This document shows positions 15,127 through 22,500 of a stretch of DNA of 26,434 nt, piece by piece. The first letter of the stretch is position 1. Each line of letters begins with the position of its first letter. The notes beneath the pieces are model-generated. The model did not search any database, was not told where the DNA came from, and saw only the letters and a program-made list of their open reading frames with translations. Source of the stretch: Sphingopyxis macrogoltabida (GTDB lineage Bacteria > Pseudomonadota > Alphaproteobacteria > Sphingomonadales > Sphingomonadaceae); assembly GCA_003241685.1 (NCBI GenBank), contig QFPJ01000039.1, positions 1 through 26,434 on the forward strand, given 5' to 3'. The position numbers were made by a program, and so were the translations under genes.

Positions 15127-16524
15127 CTAACGCCGTTTGCGCGTCCGTTCCACCTCGGCGCGCGCCACGAGCGAAATATCCTGTGCACGAATCCAGTCGG
15201 GCGACCCTTGGGGCAGGCCCTGCATTGCCATTTCGGCATTACGCAGGGCGAGCTCCGACTGTCCACCCTGAAGCTGGTAGCGCTCCGCCGAGGCGAGCGC
15301 GGCGCGGGCCTGATCGCCCTTGTTGGCATAGACGATGCCGAGCTGATACCAGGCAAAGGGGTTCTGGTTGTCGAGCGCCACCGCGGTTTTCAGCACCTGT
15401 TCGGCCTCGGCGAAATTGGCGGGGTCTTCGGTCGCGATCAGCGCGTGACCCAGCGAAGCGGCGATCAGCGGCTGCGACCGCGAATTGGTCACCGCCTTGC
15501 GCAGCGCGGGCAGCGCCTCCTGCGGGCGTCCCGATTCCAGCAGGATCTGACCTTCCAGCTCCAGAAAATAGGGATCGTTCGGGTCGGTCTGCAACAGTCC
15601 CTCGACCTCGCCCAGCGCCTTTTGCGGATAGGCGCTCTTGTGCCAGGCATAGGCGCGGGCATAGCGCGCGGGGACGCTGGTGTCGCTTTCGGGATATTTG
15701 CGCAGCGTGCGTTCGGGTTCGGACACGAAACCCGACAGCTTCGCCTTCACGCGCTGAAACCGCCGCTCAATGTCGGGATCGGCGGGCTTTTCCCAGGCGG
15801 GATCGACGACATAAACCTCGCGCAGCGTCTGGATGCGGTCGCCCGACATCGGGTGGGTGCGGCCATAGGCCTGATCGTCGTCCTGCTTGATGCCATAGCG
15901 GAACTCCAGATTCTGGAGCTTCTTGAAAAAGGCCAGGCTGCCGCGACCGCTGATCCCCGCCTTTGACAGATATTGTGAGCCGGCGGCATCGGCGGTCGAT
16001 TCCTGAACGCGGGTGAAGGCCAGGAACTTGCCCAGCGCCGCCTGTTGTCCCGCCATCATGATGCCCATGCCCGCCTCGCCGCCGCCCGCCGCGATCGCCG
16101 CGGCGCCAAGCAGCAGGCTGAGCAGCGAAATGCCGCTTGCCGCGCTGGCGCCCTCGTTGATGCGGATGGCGTGGCCGCCCATGATGTGGCCGAGTTCGTG
16201 CGCGAGCACGCCCTGCACTTCCTCGGCGGTATCCGCGGCCTCGATCAGCCCGCTGAAGACATAGACGTCCTGACTGCCGGCGACGAAGGCGTTGATGCTG
16301 CGGTCGCCGAGCAGGTGGACGCGCACCTGTCCGCGCTGCAGCCCCGCCGCGACGGTCAGCGGGTCCATCATGTCCTGCAGCAGCGCCTCGGTCTCGGCAT
16401 CGCGCAGGATCGATTGCGCCGCCGCGGGGCGCACGGCGACGGCGAGCAGCGCGAGCAGAGTGAGGGCGAGCCGCAGAAGCGCGCCGAAAGCGCCGCGCGC
16501 GTCGTGCCGGGGAAATGCTGTCAT
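15127..16524 (-). CDS. Periplasmic M48 metalloprotease with TPR domain (BepA-like)
   Basis: A zinc protease and chaperone for outer-membrane protein assembly, by homology to E. coli BepA (YfgC). The 465-residue product begins with a signal peptide (hydrophobic run LLRLALTLLALLAVAV, cleavage near AAAQS). The zinc motif HELGH lies near residue 110 and the third ligand Glu lies in ESTADAAG near residue 173. THPMSGDRI, a conserved BepA/M48 segment, follows. The C-terminal half has TPR repeats, including NPFAWYQLGIVYANKGDQARA. The ATG at 16524 is chosen because it places the signal peptide correctly; the frame allows starts at 16569 and 16623. It is followed after 57 bp by the DsbA-like gene, which fits the known link between BepA and disulfide maturation of LptD. 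Confidence 0.9.
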   Translation of the reverse strand: MTAFPRHDARGAFGALLRLALTLLALLAVAVRPAAAQSILRDAETEALLQDMMDPLTVAAGLQRGQVRVHLLGDRSINAFVAGSQDVYVFSGLIEAADTAEEVQGVLAHELGHIMGGHAIRINEGASAASGISLLSLLLGAAAIAAGGGEAGMGIMMAGQQAALGKFLAFTRVQESTADAAGSQYLSKAGISGRGSLAFFKKLQNLEFRYGIKQDDDQAYGRTHPMSGDRIQTLREVYVVDPAWEKPADPDIERRFQRVKAKLSGFVSEPERTLRKYPESDTSVPARYARAYAWHKSAYPQKALGEVEGLLQTDPNDPYFLELEGQILLESGRPQEALPALRKAVTNSRSQPLIAASLGHALIATEDPANFAEAEQVLKTAVALDNQNPFAWYQLGIVYANKGDQARAALASAERYQLQGGQSELALRNAEMAMQGLPQGSPDWIRAQDISLVARAEVERTRKRR

Positions 16525-16575
16525 CGCTGCCCGTCTTGCGGCGCGCGCCTGAACCTTGACTGAAGCCATGGCGGC

Positions 16576-16604
16576 TTTGTGGGGTTCAGCGCGCGCGCTG
16601 GCAA
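16576..16604 (-). promoter_or_regulatory. Possible promoter of the M48/DsbA-like/sulfotransferase genes
   Basis: On the minus strand TTGCCA (16604-16599, 5 of 6) and, after 17 bp, CACAAA (16581-16576, 3 of 6) precede the M48 start by about 50 bases, within the 152-bp gap after rne. The -10 match is weak. No clear rne terminator is seen in the gap. Confidence 0.25.
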
Positions 16605-16676
16605 GGGGTAACAGCGGCGGCAAAGGCCCCGCAGGTTCGGCGATGCGACCGATTGCCGCCGGTCAGTTGCGGCCGG

Positions 16677-19286
16677 TCAATTCCCGAACGTGCGCTGCCA
16701 CCAGCCCCGACGCGGTTCGCCGTTGGGTTCGTCCTCCGCGGCGCCATCGGTGTCGGCCGCGACCGGCTCGGCCTGTGGTTCGGCCACCGTTTCGGGAGCG
16801 GCTTCGGCCGCGGCGGCAACCGCCTTCTTGGCGCGGCTGGCGCGTTTCTTCGGCGCCGGCTTTGCCACTTCCGGCTCGGCTGCCGCTTCTGGCGCCGGTT
16901 CGGCTTCGGCTGCCGCCGGTGCATCGGCCGCTGCCTCCGCTTCGGCCGCGGCCGCCGCCTTGGTCTTGCGCGGTGCGCGCTTGCGCTTGGGCTTCTCCTC
17001 GGCGGCGGGCGCTTCGGCTTCCTCGGCGGCGACCTCCACTGAGGTGGACTCCGCGGGCGGGGCCTCCTCGGGGGCGGGTTCCTCGGCTTCGGTTGCTTCG
17101 GTTTCGGCGGCATCCGCCTCGACCTTCTTGCGGCCGCGTCCGCCGCGGCGACGCTTCGGTTTGGCCTCGGCCTCCTCGGCTTCGGTCACGGGCTCCGCCG
17201 CTTCGGCGGGTTCGGCCTCGACCGCCTCGTCCTGTCCGGCGTCGGCGTCATCGCTGCCTTGCGCGTCCCCTTCGCCCGTCTCGCCCGCTTCATCGTCGCG
17301 GCGGCCGCGGCGGCCGCGACGGCGGCGGCGGCGGCGCTTGCGGCCACCTTCGCCGTCTCCATCGCCGTCTCCATCACCGCTGCGTTCTGCCTGTGCGTCT
17401 TCCTCTTCGTCGATCTCATCCTCTTCGTCGACGATATCGTCGTCGTCATCCTCGATCGGCGCGACAGGGGCGAAGTTGCGCGTCGCGACGGGCGGCGGGC
17501 CGCTGACGTCGATCGCCATGCGCGCGCCCTCGGTCTCGCCATCGGGCAGGATTTCGACGGTCACGCCGTAAAGATCCTCGATCTCGCGCAGTTCGCGGCG
17601 CTTTTCGTTGAGGAGGTAGAAGGTCGCTTCCTGGCTGGCGCGCAGGGTGATCTTGCTGCCCTTGCCGCGTGCCGCTTCCTCTTCGATCAGGCGCAGCGCG
17701 CCAAGGCCCGCCGACGATGCGGTGCGGACAAGGCCCGTGCCCTCGCAATGCGGGCAGGGGCGCGTCGACGCTTCCAGCACGCCGGTGCGCAGCCGCTGGC
17801 GGCTCATCTCCATCAGGCCGAAGCCCGAAATGCGGCCGATCTGGATGCGCGCGCGGTCGTTCTTCAGCGCTTCCTTCATCGCGCGTTCGACCTTGCGGAC
17901 GTTCGAGCCATGATCCATGTCGATGAAGTCGATGACGACCAGGCCCGCCATGTCGCGCAGGCGAAGCTGGCGGGCGATTTCGTGCGCGGCCTCCAAATTG
18001 GTGCTGAGCGCGGTCTGCTCGATATTATGCTCGCGCGTCGACCGGCCCGAGTTGATGTCGATCGACACCAGCGCCTCGGTCGGGTTGATGACCAGATAGC
18101 CGCCCGATTTCAACTGGACGACGGGATTGAGCATCCCGGCCAGCTGATCCTCGACGCCGTAACGCTGATAGAGCGACACGGGGTCGGCATATTGCTTCAC
18201 GCGCCGCGCGTGGCTGGGCATCAGCAGCTTCATGAACTGCTTGGCGGCCTTGTAGCCCTCGTCGCCCTCAACCAGCACTTCCTCGATATCCTTGTGATAG
18301 ATATCGCGGATCGCGCGCTTGACCAGGTCGCTGTCCGAATGGATCAGCGCCGGGGCGCTGGACCCCAGCGTCTTGTCGCGAATCTCGTCCCACAGCCGCG
18401 CGAGATAGTCGAAGTCGCGCTTGATCTCGACCTTGGTGCGGCTCATCCCCGCGGTGCGGACGATGCAGCCCATCGTCGGCGGCAGGTTCATTTCGTCGAT
18501 CATCGCCTTCAGCTTGCGGCGATCGGCGCCGTTGGAAATCTTGCGGCTGATGCCGCCGCCGTGCATCGTGTTGGGCATCAGCACGCAGTAACGGCCGGCG
18601 AGCGACAGATAGGTGGTCAGCGCGGCGCCCTTGTTGCCGCGCTCTTCCTTGACGACCTGCACCAGCATCACCTGGCGGCGGCGGATGACGTCCTGGATCT
18701 TGTACCGGCGGCGCAGCGACATGCGGCTTTCGCCATTGTCATCCTCGTCGCGGCGTCCGCGGCCCTTGCGGTTGCCGCGACCGCGCCGGCCGCCACGGCC
18801 TTTGCGGCCGTCATCGTCCCGGGTTTCGGCGTCGCTATTGTCGTCGTCGCCATCGTTATCGTTATCGTCGCCGTCTTCGCCGATGGTTTCGGGTGCGGGC
18901 GCATCGCCATTGTCATCGTCGCCGGGTTCGTCGACCTCGGCCACATCGCCTTCCAGCGCGTCGAGATCCTCCTCGGCGCGCATCGCGGCCTCGGCGGCGT
19001 GCTCCGCCTCTTCGCGCAGCAGCGCGTCGCGGTCTTCCTTCGGAATCTGGTAATAGTCGGGATGGATTTCGCTGAACGCCAGGAAGCCGTGGCGGTTGCC
19101 GCCATATTCGACGAACGCCGCCTGCAGCGACGGTTCGACCCGCGTGACCTTGGCCAGATAGATATTGCCCTTGAGCTGCTTGTGCTCAGCGGACTCGAAA
19201 TCAAATTCCTCGATGCGGTGTCCCTTGGTGACGGCGACCCGGGTCTCTTCCCGGTGCCGCGCGTCGATCAACATGCGCGTTGTCAT
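16677..19286 (-). CDS. rne: Ribonuclease E
   Basis: The main endonuclease of bulk mRNA decay and rRNA/tRNA processing, and scaffold of the degradosome; 869 residues. The first half of an S1 domain (IYLAKVTRVEPSLQAAF) starts near residue 41. It is interrupted by an insertion of about 100 residues, first Asp/Asn-rich, then RG/RK-rich. The S1 fold then resumes (QDVIRRRQVMLVQV, EERGNKGAALTTYLSLAG). The catalytic DNase I-like domain has SIDINSGRST and VVIDFIDMDH, equivalent to the E. coli Asp303 and Asp346 sites, and the zinc link CPHCEGTG lies near 510. The C-terminal 250 residues are low complexity: acidic, RRRGRRGRR, then Ala/Glu/Lys-rich, ending in WWQRTFG. The ATG at 19286 follows GGAG by 8 bases. 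E. coli RNase E is autoregulated through its 5' leader; the same may hold here. Confidence 0.95.
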   Translation of the reverse strand: MTTRMLIDARHREETRVAVTKGHRIEEFDFESAEHKQLKGNIYLAKVTRVEPSLQAAFVEYGGNRHGFLAFSEIHPDYYQIPKEDRDALLREEAEHAAEAAMRAEEDLDALEGDVAEVDEPGDDDNGDAPAPETIGEDGDDNDNDGDDDNSDAETRDDDGRKGRGGRRGRGNRKGRGRRDEDDNGESRMSLRRRYKIQDVIRRRQVMLVQVVKEERGNKGAALTTYLSLAGRYCVLMPNTMHGGGISRKISNGADRRKLKAMIDEMNLPPTMGCIVRTAGMSRTKVEIKRDFDYLARLWDEIRDKTLGSSAPALIHSDSDLVKRAIRDIYHKDIEEVLVEGDEGYKAAKQFMKLLMPSHARRVKQYADPVSLYQRYGVEDQLAGMLNPVVQLKSGGYLVINPTEALVSIDINSGRSTREHNIEQTALSTNLEAAHEIARQLRLRDMAGLVVIDFIDMDHGSNVRKVERAMKEALKNDRARIQIGRISGFGLMEMSRQRLRTGVLEASTRPCPHCEGTGLVRTASSAGLGALRLIEEEAARGKGSKITLRASQEATFYLLNEKRRELREIEDLYGVTVEILPDGETEGARMAIDVSGPPPVATRNFAPVAPIEDDDDDIVDEEDEIDEEEDAQAERSGDGDGDGDGEGGRKRRRRRRRGRRGRRDDEAGETGEGDAQGSDDADAGQDEAVEAEPAEAAEPVTEAEEAEAKPKRRRGGRGRKKVEADAAETEATEAEEPAPEEAPPAESTSVEVAAEEAEAPAAEEKPKRKRAPRKTKAAAAAEAEAAADAPAAAEAEPAPEAAAEPEVAKPAPKKRASRAKKAVAAAAEAAPETVAEPQAEPVAADTDGAAEDEPNGEPRRGWWQRTFGN

Positions 19287-19706
19287 TATTATTACTCCAG
19301 GCGCGGCGTGGCGCGCCAAACAAGAAAGCCGCGGCCGTCCCAAAGGGTTCGCCGCGGTCGATAGGGTTCAAATGGACGGAAATGTTATTGCCGCGCGGGG
19401 CCCGCGTCCGGTTCGGGACGCACATGCGGTCTTCCGGCGCGACGCGCGGCGCGAAAGCGCCTGCGTCGCGGACAGAAGAGGGCATGGCAAGCCTCATGAC
19501 GGCATCAACCTGGTTCGGGGTGAACGGGACCGGCCGGGCGTTCCTGTCGAGGATCGCGTTGGCCGCCCGCTCATCCGGGTGGAATGGCGGCAGTGCGTCC
19601 CTCCCCGCATGTCCGGCACCGGGGCAGCCTGTATCCGCGATTCGCGGGATCAGGCCTTTCCCCTCAAAAGGCCGGACGGCACCGGAAAGGACACCGCCAG
19701 TGGTGC
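19287..19706 (-). promoter_or_regulatory. Long structured leader region of rne
   Basis: These bases hold no credible gene. Several strong stem-loops are present: 19329-19354 (GCCGCGG paired with CCGCGGT, with an inner CCC-AAA-GGG), 19404-19421 (GCGTCC/GGACGC), 19441-19467 (GACGC..GGCGC, a 4-base loop, GCGCC.GCGTC), 19628-19654 (CCTG-ATCC-GCG paired with CGC-GGAT-CAGG) and 19653-19673 (GGCCTTT/AAAGGCC). If rne starts near 19,700, its leader would be about 415 bases, comparable to the long leader of E. coli rne that binds RNase E itself. The element at 19441 has a GNRA (GAAA) loop on the plus strand, so a plus-strand RNA is also possible. No tRNA, RNase P, tmRNA or known riboswitch core was recognised. 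Confidence 0.45.
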
Positions 19707-19707
19707 G

Positions 19708-19736
19708 GTGCTAGCATCGGCGTCGGCCAACGGCAA
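19708..19736 (-). promoter_or_regulatory. Possible rne promoter
   Basis: On the minus strand TTGCCG (19736-19731), a 17-bp spacer and TAGCAC (19713-19708) give a modest sigma-70 match. The -10 overlaps one arm of a CACCGC/GCGGTG inverted repeat (19692-19710). Other start sites in this 604-bp gap are possible. Confidence 0.25.
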
Positions 19737-19812
19737 CCATAACCGCCCGCAAAGATGGGAAATGCCCCGCCGCTTGCAAGGGGGCTGCCGATGCGATCAT
19801 GCTGAATCGCCT

Positions 19813-19856
19813 GTTAACCGTGCCGGTTGACCAGCATTTGACCCGCGATGGCTAAT
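19813..19856 (+). promoter_or_regulatory. Promoter of the amidase gene with overlapping dyad and direct repeat
   Basis: TTGACC (19827-19832), an 18-bp spacer and GCTAAT (19851-19856) predict transcription from about 19863, leaving a 28-base leader before the ATG at 19891. The -35 overlaps an inverted repeat, GTTAACCG-TGC-CGGTTGAC (19813-19831, 7 of 8 pairs). A second TTGACC begins 11 bp after the first (19838). TTAACCGT within the dyad resembles the CtrA half-site TTAACCAT, so cell-cycle control is conceivable but unproven. Confidence 0.45.
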
Positions 19857-19890
19857 GGACGGTTCATTCTGTTCTGCGGCGGGGAAGCCC

Positions 19891-21153
19891 ATGTTTTCGA
19901 TTCTGCGCTGGACCATCGCATGGCGCGCGCGTCATATGTGCCGCATGGGCCTGCTTTTCCTTATCGCGCTGTTCGCCGCTCCCGGCGCGGCGCTGGCGGC
20001 CAGCGTCGGCGCGGTCGAGGTCAGCGACAGCGGCATCACGCTGCGCTTCGACGATCTGGTCGCGGGCGCATCGGCCTTCGTGCTCGCGGGACCGGACCGC
20101 ATCGCCTTCGATATCGCCGGCGCGCAGGTCGGGCGTTCGGCGGCCGGCGGCGGCATCGTCCGCGCCGTGCGGCAGGGCCAGGCCGATCCCGCGACGGCGC
20201 GCGTCGTATTCGATCTCGACCGGCCCGCCATCGTCACCGACGCGCGCTTTTCCCCCGACGGCCGCAGCCTGTCCTTCCGTCTGCGCCCCGTTTCGGTCGA
20301 CGAATTCGCCCGCGCCGCGCGCGCACCGCGCACCGAATTGCAGCCGCCGGCGCAATTCCGCGCCAAGCCGCCCGAAAAACGCTACAGCGTCAGCGTGCCG
20401 ATCGGCGCGCCCAAACCGGCGCTGCCGCTGCCCGCCATCGCCGGGCCGGACAATCCGCGCCTGCCGCTGGTGGTGATCGATGCCGGACATGGCGGGCACG
20501 ATCCCGGCGCCATTTCGCCGCACAGCGGCAAGCGCGAAAAGGATATCACGCTGGCGCTCGCGCGCGCCATTCGCGACGACCTGATCGCGTCGGGCCGGGT
20601 GCGCGTCGCGCTGACGCGGTCCGACGACCGCTATCTGGTGCTGGAGGAACGCTATGGCATCGCGCGCCGGCTGAAGGCCGATCTGTTCATTTCGGTCCAC
20701 GCCGACGCGGCGGAAAATGAACAGGCGAACGGCGCGTCGGTCTATACCTTGTCGGAGGTCGCGTCGGACCGCGAGGCGGCGCGGCTGGCGGCGCGCGAGA
20801 ACAAGGCGAACATCATCAACGGCGTCGATCTGGGCGCGCACAGCAGCGACGTGTCGTCGATCCTGCTCGACCTGACGCAGCGCGAAACGATGAACGTCGC
20901 CTCCGACTTCGCGCGCCTGTTGCAGCGCGAGGCGGCCGGCGACGTCAAATTCCGCACCAGCGCGCACCGCTTCGCCTCCTTCGTGGTGCTGAAGGCGCCC
21001 GATACGCCGTCGGTCCTGTTCGAAACGGGGTTCATCTCGAACAAGGACGACGCCGAATTTCTCGCCTCGGCCGCCGGGCAGAAAAAGGTCGCGCGCGGCG
21101 TGCGCGACGCGGTGCAGATTCATTTCGCGCGCCAGATTGCGTCCAGCCGCTGA
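19891..21153 (+). CDS. amiC: N-acetylmuramoyl-L-alanine amidase, AmiC type (AMIN + Amidase_3)
   Basis: A periplasmic zinc amidase that cleaves the lactyl-peptide bond of peptidoglycan and separates daughter cells. The 420-residue product has a signal sequence whose core LLFLIALFAAPGAALA ends near residue 36 after a long basic stretch. An AMIN domain (about 40-150) for envelope targeting and a Pro-rich linker follow. The Amidase_3 domain has VVIDAGHGGHDPGA (zinc His near 199), KREKD (Glu), SVHADA (His) and the catalytic FETGFISN. The ATG at 19891 is chosen because GGGGAA precedes it and the predicted transcript starts downstream of the earlier in-frame ATG at 19855; ATGs at 19936 and 19945 are also possible. 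It is divergent from rne, and PBP1A lies downstream beyond two inserted genes. Confidence 0.93.
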   Translation: MFSILRWTIAWRARHMCRMGLLFLIALFAAPGAALAASVGAVEVSDSGITLRFDDLVAGASAFVLAGPDRIAFDIAGAQVGRSAAGGGIVRAVRQGQADPATARVVFDLDRPAIVTDARFSPDGRSLSFRLRPVSVDEFARAARAPRTELQPPAQFRAKPPEKRYSVSVPIGAPKPALPLPAIAGPDNPRLPLVVIDAGHGGHDPGAISPHSGKREKDITLALARAIRDDLIASGRVRVALTRSDDRYLVLEERYGIARRLKADLFISVHADAAENEQANGASVYTLSEVASDREAARLAARENKANIINGVDLGAHSSDVSSILLDLTQRETMNVASDFARLLQREAAGDVKFRTSAHRFASFVVLKAPDTPSVLFETGFISNKDDAEFLASAAGQKKVARGVRDAVQIHFARQIASSR

Positions 21154-21169
21154 TCCGCCGCATCGCGCG

Positions 21170-21188
21170 CCGTCGCCCCCGCCGACGG
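21170..21188. terminator. Stem-loop after the amidase gene
   Basis: CCGTCG and CGACGG form a perfect 6-bp stem with a 7-base loop, 17 bases after the amidase stop and 59 bases before the next start. There is no U-run. A TTGACG at 21192-21197 could be a -35 box for the next operon, but no good -10 follows. Confidence 0.35.
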
Positions 21189-21246
21189 GGCTTGACGCGC
21201 GCGGCCCCCATGACCAGCCTGCGCCGCACGGAGTGGAGGAGGTGGC

Positions 21247-22500
21247 ATGGGCTGGAGCAACTGGTCGGGCAGCGTCCGGGCATCGGCCGCGGTCCGCCAT
21301 CCGCTAAGCGAGGACGAACTCGCCGCCCTGATCCGGGCGGCGCGCCGGGTGCGGGCGACGGGGGCGGGGCACAGCTTCATGCCCCTGTGCGCCAGCGACG
21401 ACCTGCTGCTGTCGATCGACGCATTGCCGGGCGCCGTTTCGGTTGCCGCCGACCGCCGCTCGGCCCGCGTCCCCGCCGGCTGGAGCATCAAGCGGCTGAC
21501 GGAGGCGCTGTGGGACGAAGGATTGGCGCTGGCCAATCAGGGCGATGTGAATCCGCAATCGCTGGCGGGCGCGATGGCGACGGGCACGCATGGCACCGGG
21601 GCGGGATTCGGCTCGCTGTCGACGATGGCGCGGGGCTTTCGCCTGATCGGCGCCGACGGCACGGCGCGCTGGTGCGACGCGCGGAGCGACCCCGACCTGT
21701 TCGAAGCGCAGCGGCTGTCGCTGGGGCTGTTCGGCGTCGCGACCGAAATCGACGTCGCGCTGGTGCCTGCCTTTCATCTGGCCGAACGGATCGAGAAGCG
21801 CCGCTGGGCAGAGGTGCGCGAAAGCTTCGACGCGCTGGTGGAACGGCACCGGCATGTCGAATTCTGGTTCTTTCCCCATGCCGATCATGTGATTCTGAAA
21901 ACGCTCGACCCGTGCGACCCGTACGATCCGCCGCCGTCGACGACCGATATGGAGGAAACGGCGTTCCGCCGGATGCTCGACATCGGCGCGCGCCTGCCCT
22001 GGGCCACCCCCTGGCTTCAGCGCGCGATGATGCGTGCGCGCTTTGCGGGCGGCCGCCGCGGCCCGGCGCACCGCGTCTTTCCATCGGACCGCAGCGTGCG
22101 GTTCGAGGAAATGGAATATGAAATGCCGCGCGCCGCCGGGATGGAGGCGCTCGATGCGGTGGTCGGCTGGATTCGGGCGCGGCGCCTGCCGGTCGCCTTC
22201 CCGTTCGAATATCGCACCGTGGCGGCGGACGATATCTGGATGAGCCCGATGAACGCCGGGCCGGTCGCCGCCATATCGATGCACCAATATGCGAAAATGC
22301 CGTGGGCGAACCTGTTCGCCGATGCGGAAGAGATATTTCGCGCTCATGGCGGCAGGCCGCATTGGGCCAAGCGGCACCGGCTGACACGCGCCGATGTCGA
22401 CCGGCTCTATCCGATGGCCGGCCGTTACCGGCAGACGCGCCGCGCCGCCGATCCGGGCGGCAAATTCCTCAACGCGCATATGGAGGCGCTTTTTTCATGA
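21247..22500 (+). CDS. FAD-linked aldonolactone oxidase (D-arabinono-1,4-lactone oxidase family)
   Basis: An oxidase or dehydrogenase of the vanillyl-alcohol oxidase family that oxidises sugar lactones or polyols at FAD. The 417-residue product has the FAD-binding PCMH domain at its start, with ATGAGHSF at 37-44; His42 is the expected covalent FAD attachment site. MATGTHGTG near residue 115 binds the pyrophosphate. The C-terminal ALO domain ends with the conserved HWAKRH segment, normally H-W-G-K with the lysine at the active site. There is no signal peptide. The substrate is uncertain: relatives act on D-arabinono-, L-gulono- or L-galactonolactone, or on alditols such as xylitol. A strong ribosome site (GGAGGAGG) sits four bases before the ATG. 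It is coupled to the next gene by an ATGA overlap. Confidence 0.88.
   Translation: MGWSNWSGSVRASAAVRHPLSEDELAALIRAARRVRATGAGHSFMPLCASDDLLLSIDALPGAVSVAADRRSARVPAGWSIKRLTEALWDEGLALANQGDVNPQSLAGAMATGTHGTGAGFGSLSTMARGFRLIGADGTARWCDARSDPDLFEAQRLSLGLFGVATEIDVALVPAFHLAERIEKRRWAEVRESFDALVERHRHVEFWFFPHADHVILKTLDPCDPYDPPPSTTDMEETAFRRMLDIGARLPWATPWLQRAMMRARFAGGRRGPAHRVFPSDRSVRFEEMEYEMPRAAGMEALDAVVGWIRARRLPVAFPFEYRTVAADDIWMSPMNAGPVAAISMHQYAKMPWANLFADAEEIFRAHGGRPHWAKRHRLTRADVDRLYPMAGRYRQTRRAADPGGKFLNAHMEALFS

Noticed and set aside
13468..15966. An 832-codon plus-strand open frame opposite the DsbA-like and M48 genes
   Set aside because: No recognisable motifs; spans two real genes and the gap between them on the other strand.
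17259..19364. A 701-codon plus-strand open frame opposite rne
   Set aside because: Its long Ala/Val runs are the antisense of the low-complexity acidic regions of RNase E; no independent evidence.
19404..19421. A GGTTCG-containing hairpin that looks like a tRNA T-arm
   Set aside because: Loop is six bases and no acceptor, D or anticodon arms surround it.
19500..19545. A minus-strand GAACC..ATGCCG stretch reminiscent of a TPP riboswitch
   Set aside because: No CTGAGA element or paired P1 stem is found, and the similarity is short.
19540..19700. Fragments on the minus strand resembling a cobalamin riboswitch (GGGGAA, CTGCCCC, GCACTGCC)
   Set aside because: The conserved B12 box near the 3' end and the GGGAAGG element are missing, spacing is wrong, and rne is not a cobalamin gene.
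21192..21220. A promoter TTGACG-17-CAGCCT ahead of the lactone oxidase gene
   Set aside because: The -10 matches only two of six bases; the operon may instead be read from the amidase promoter.
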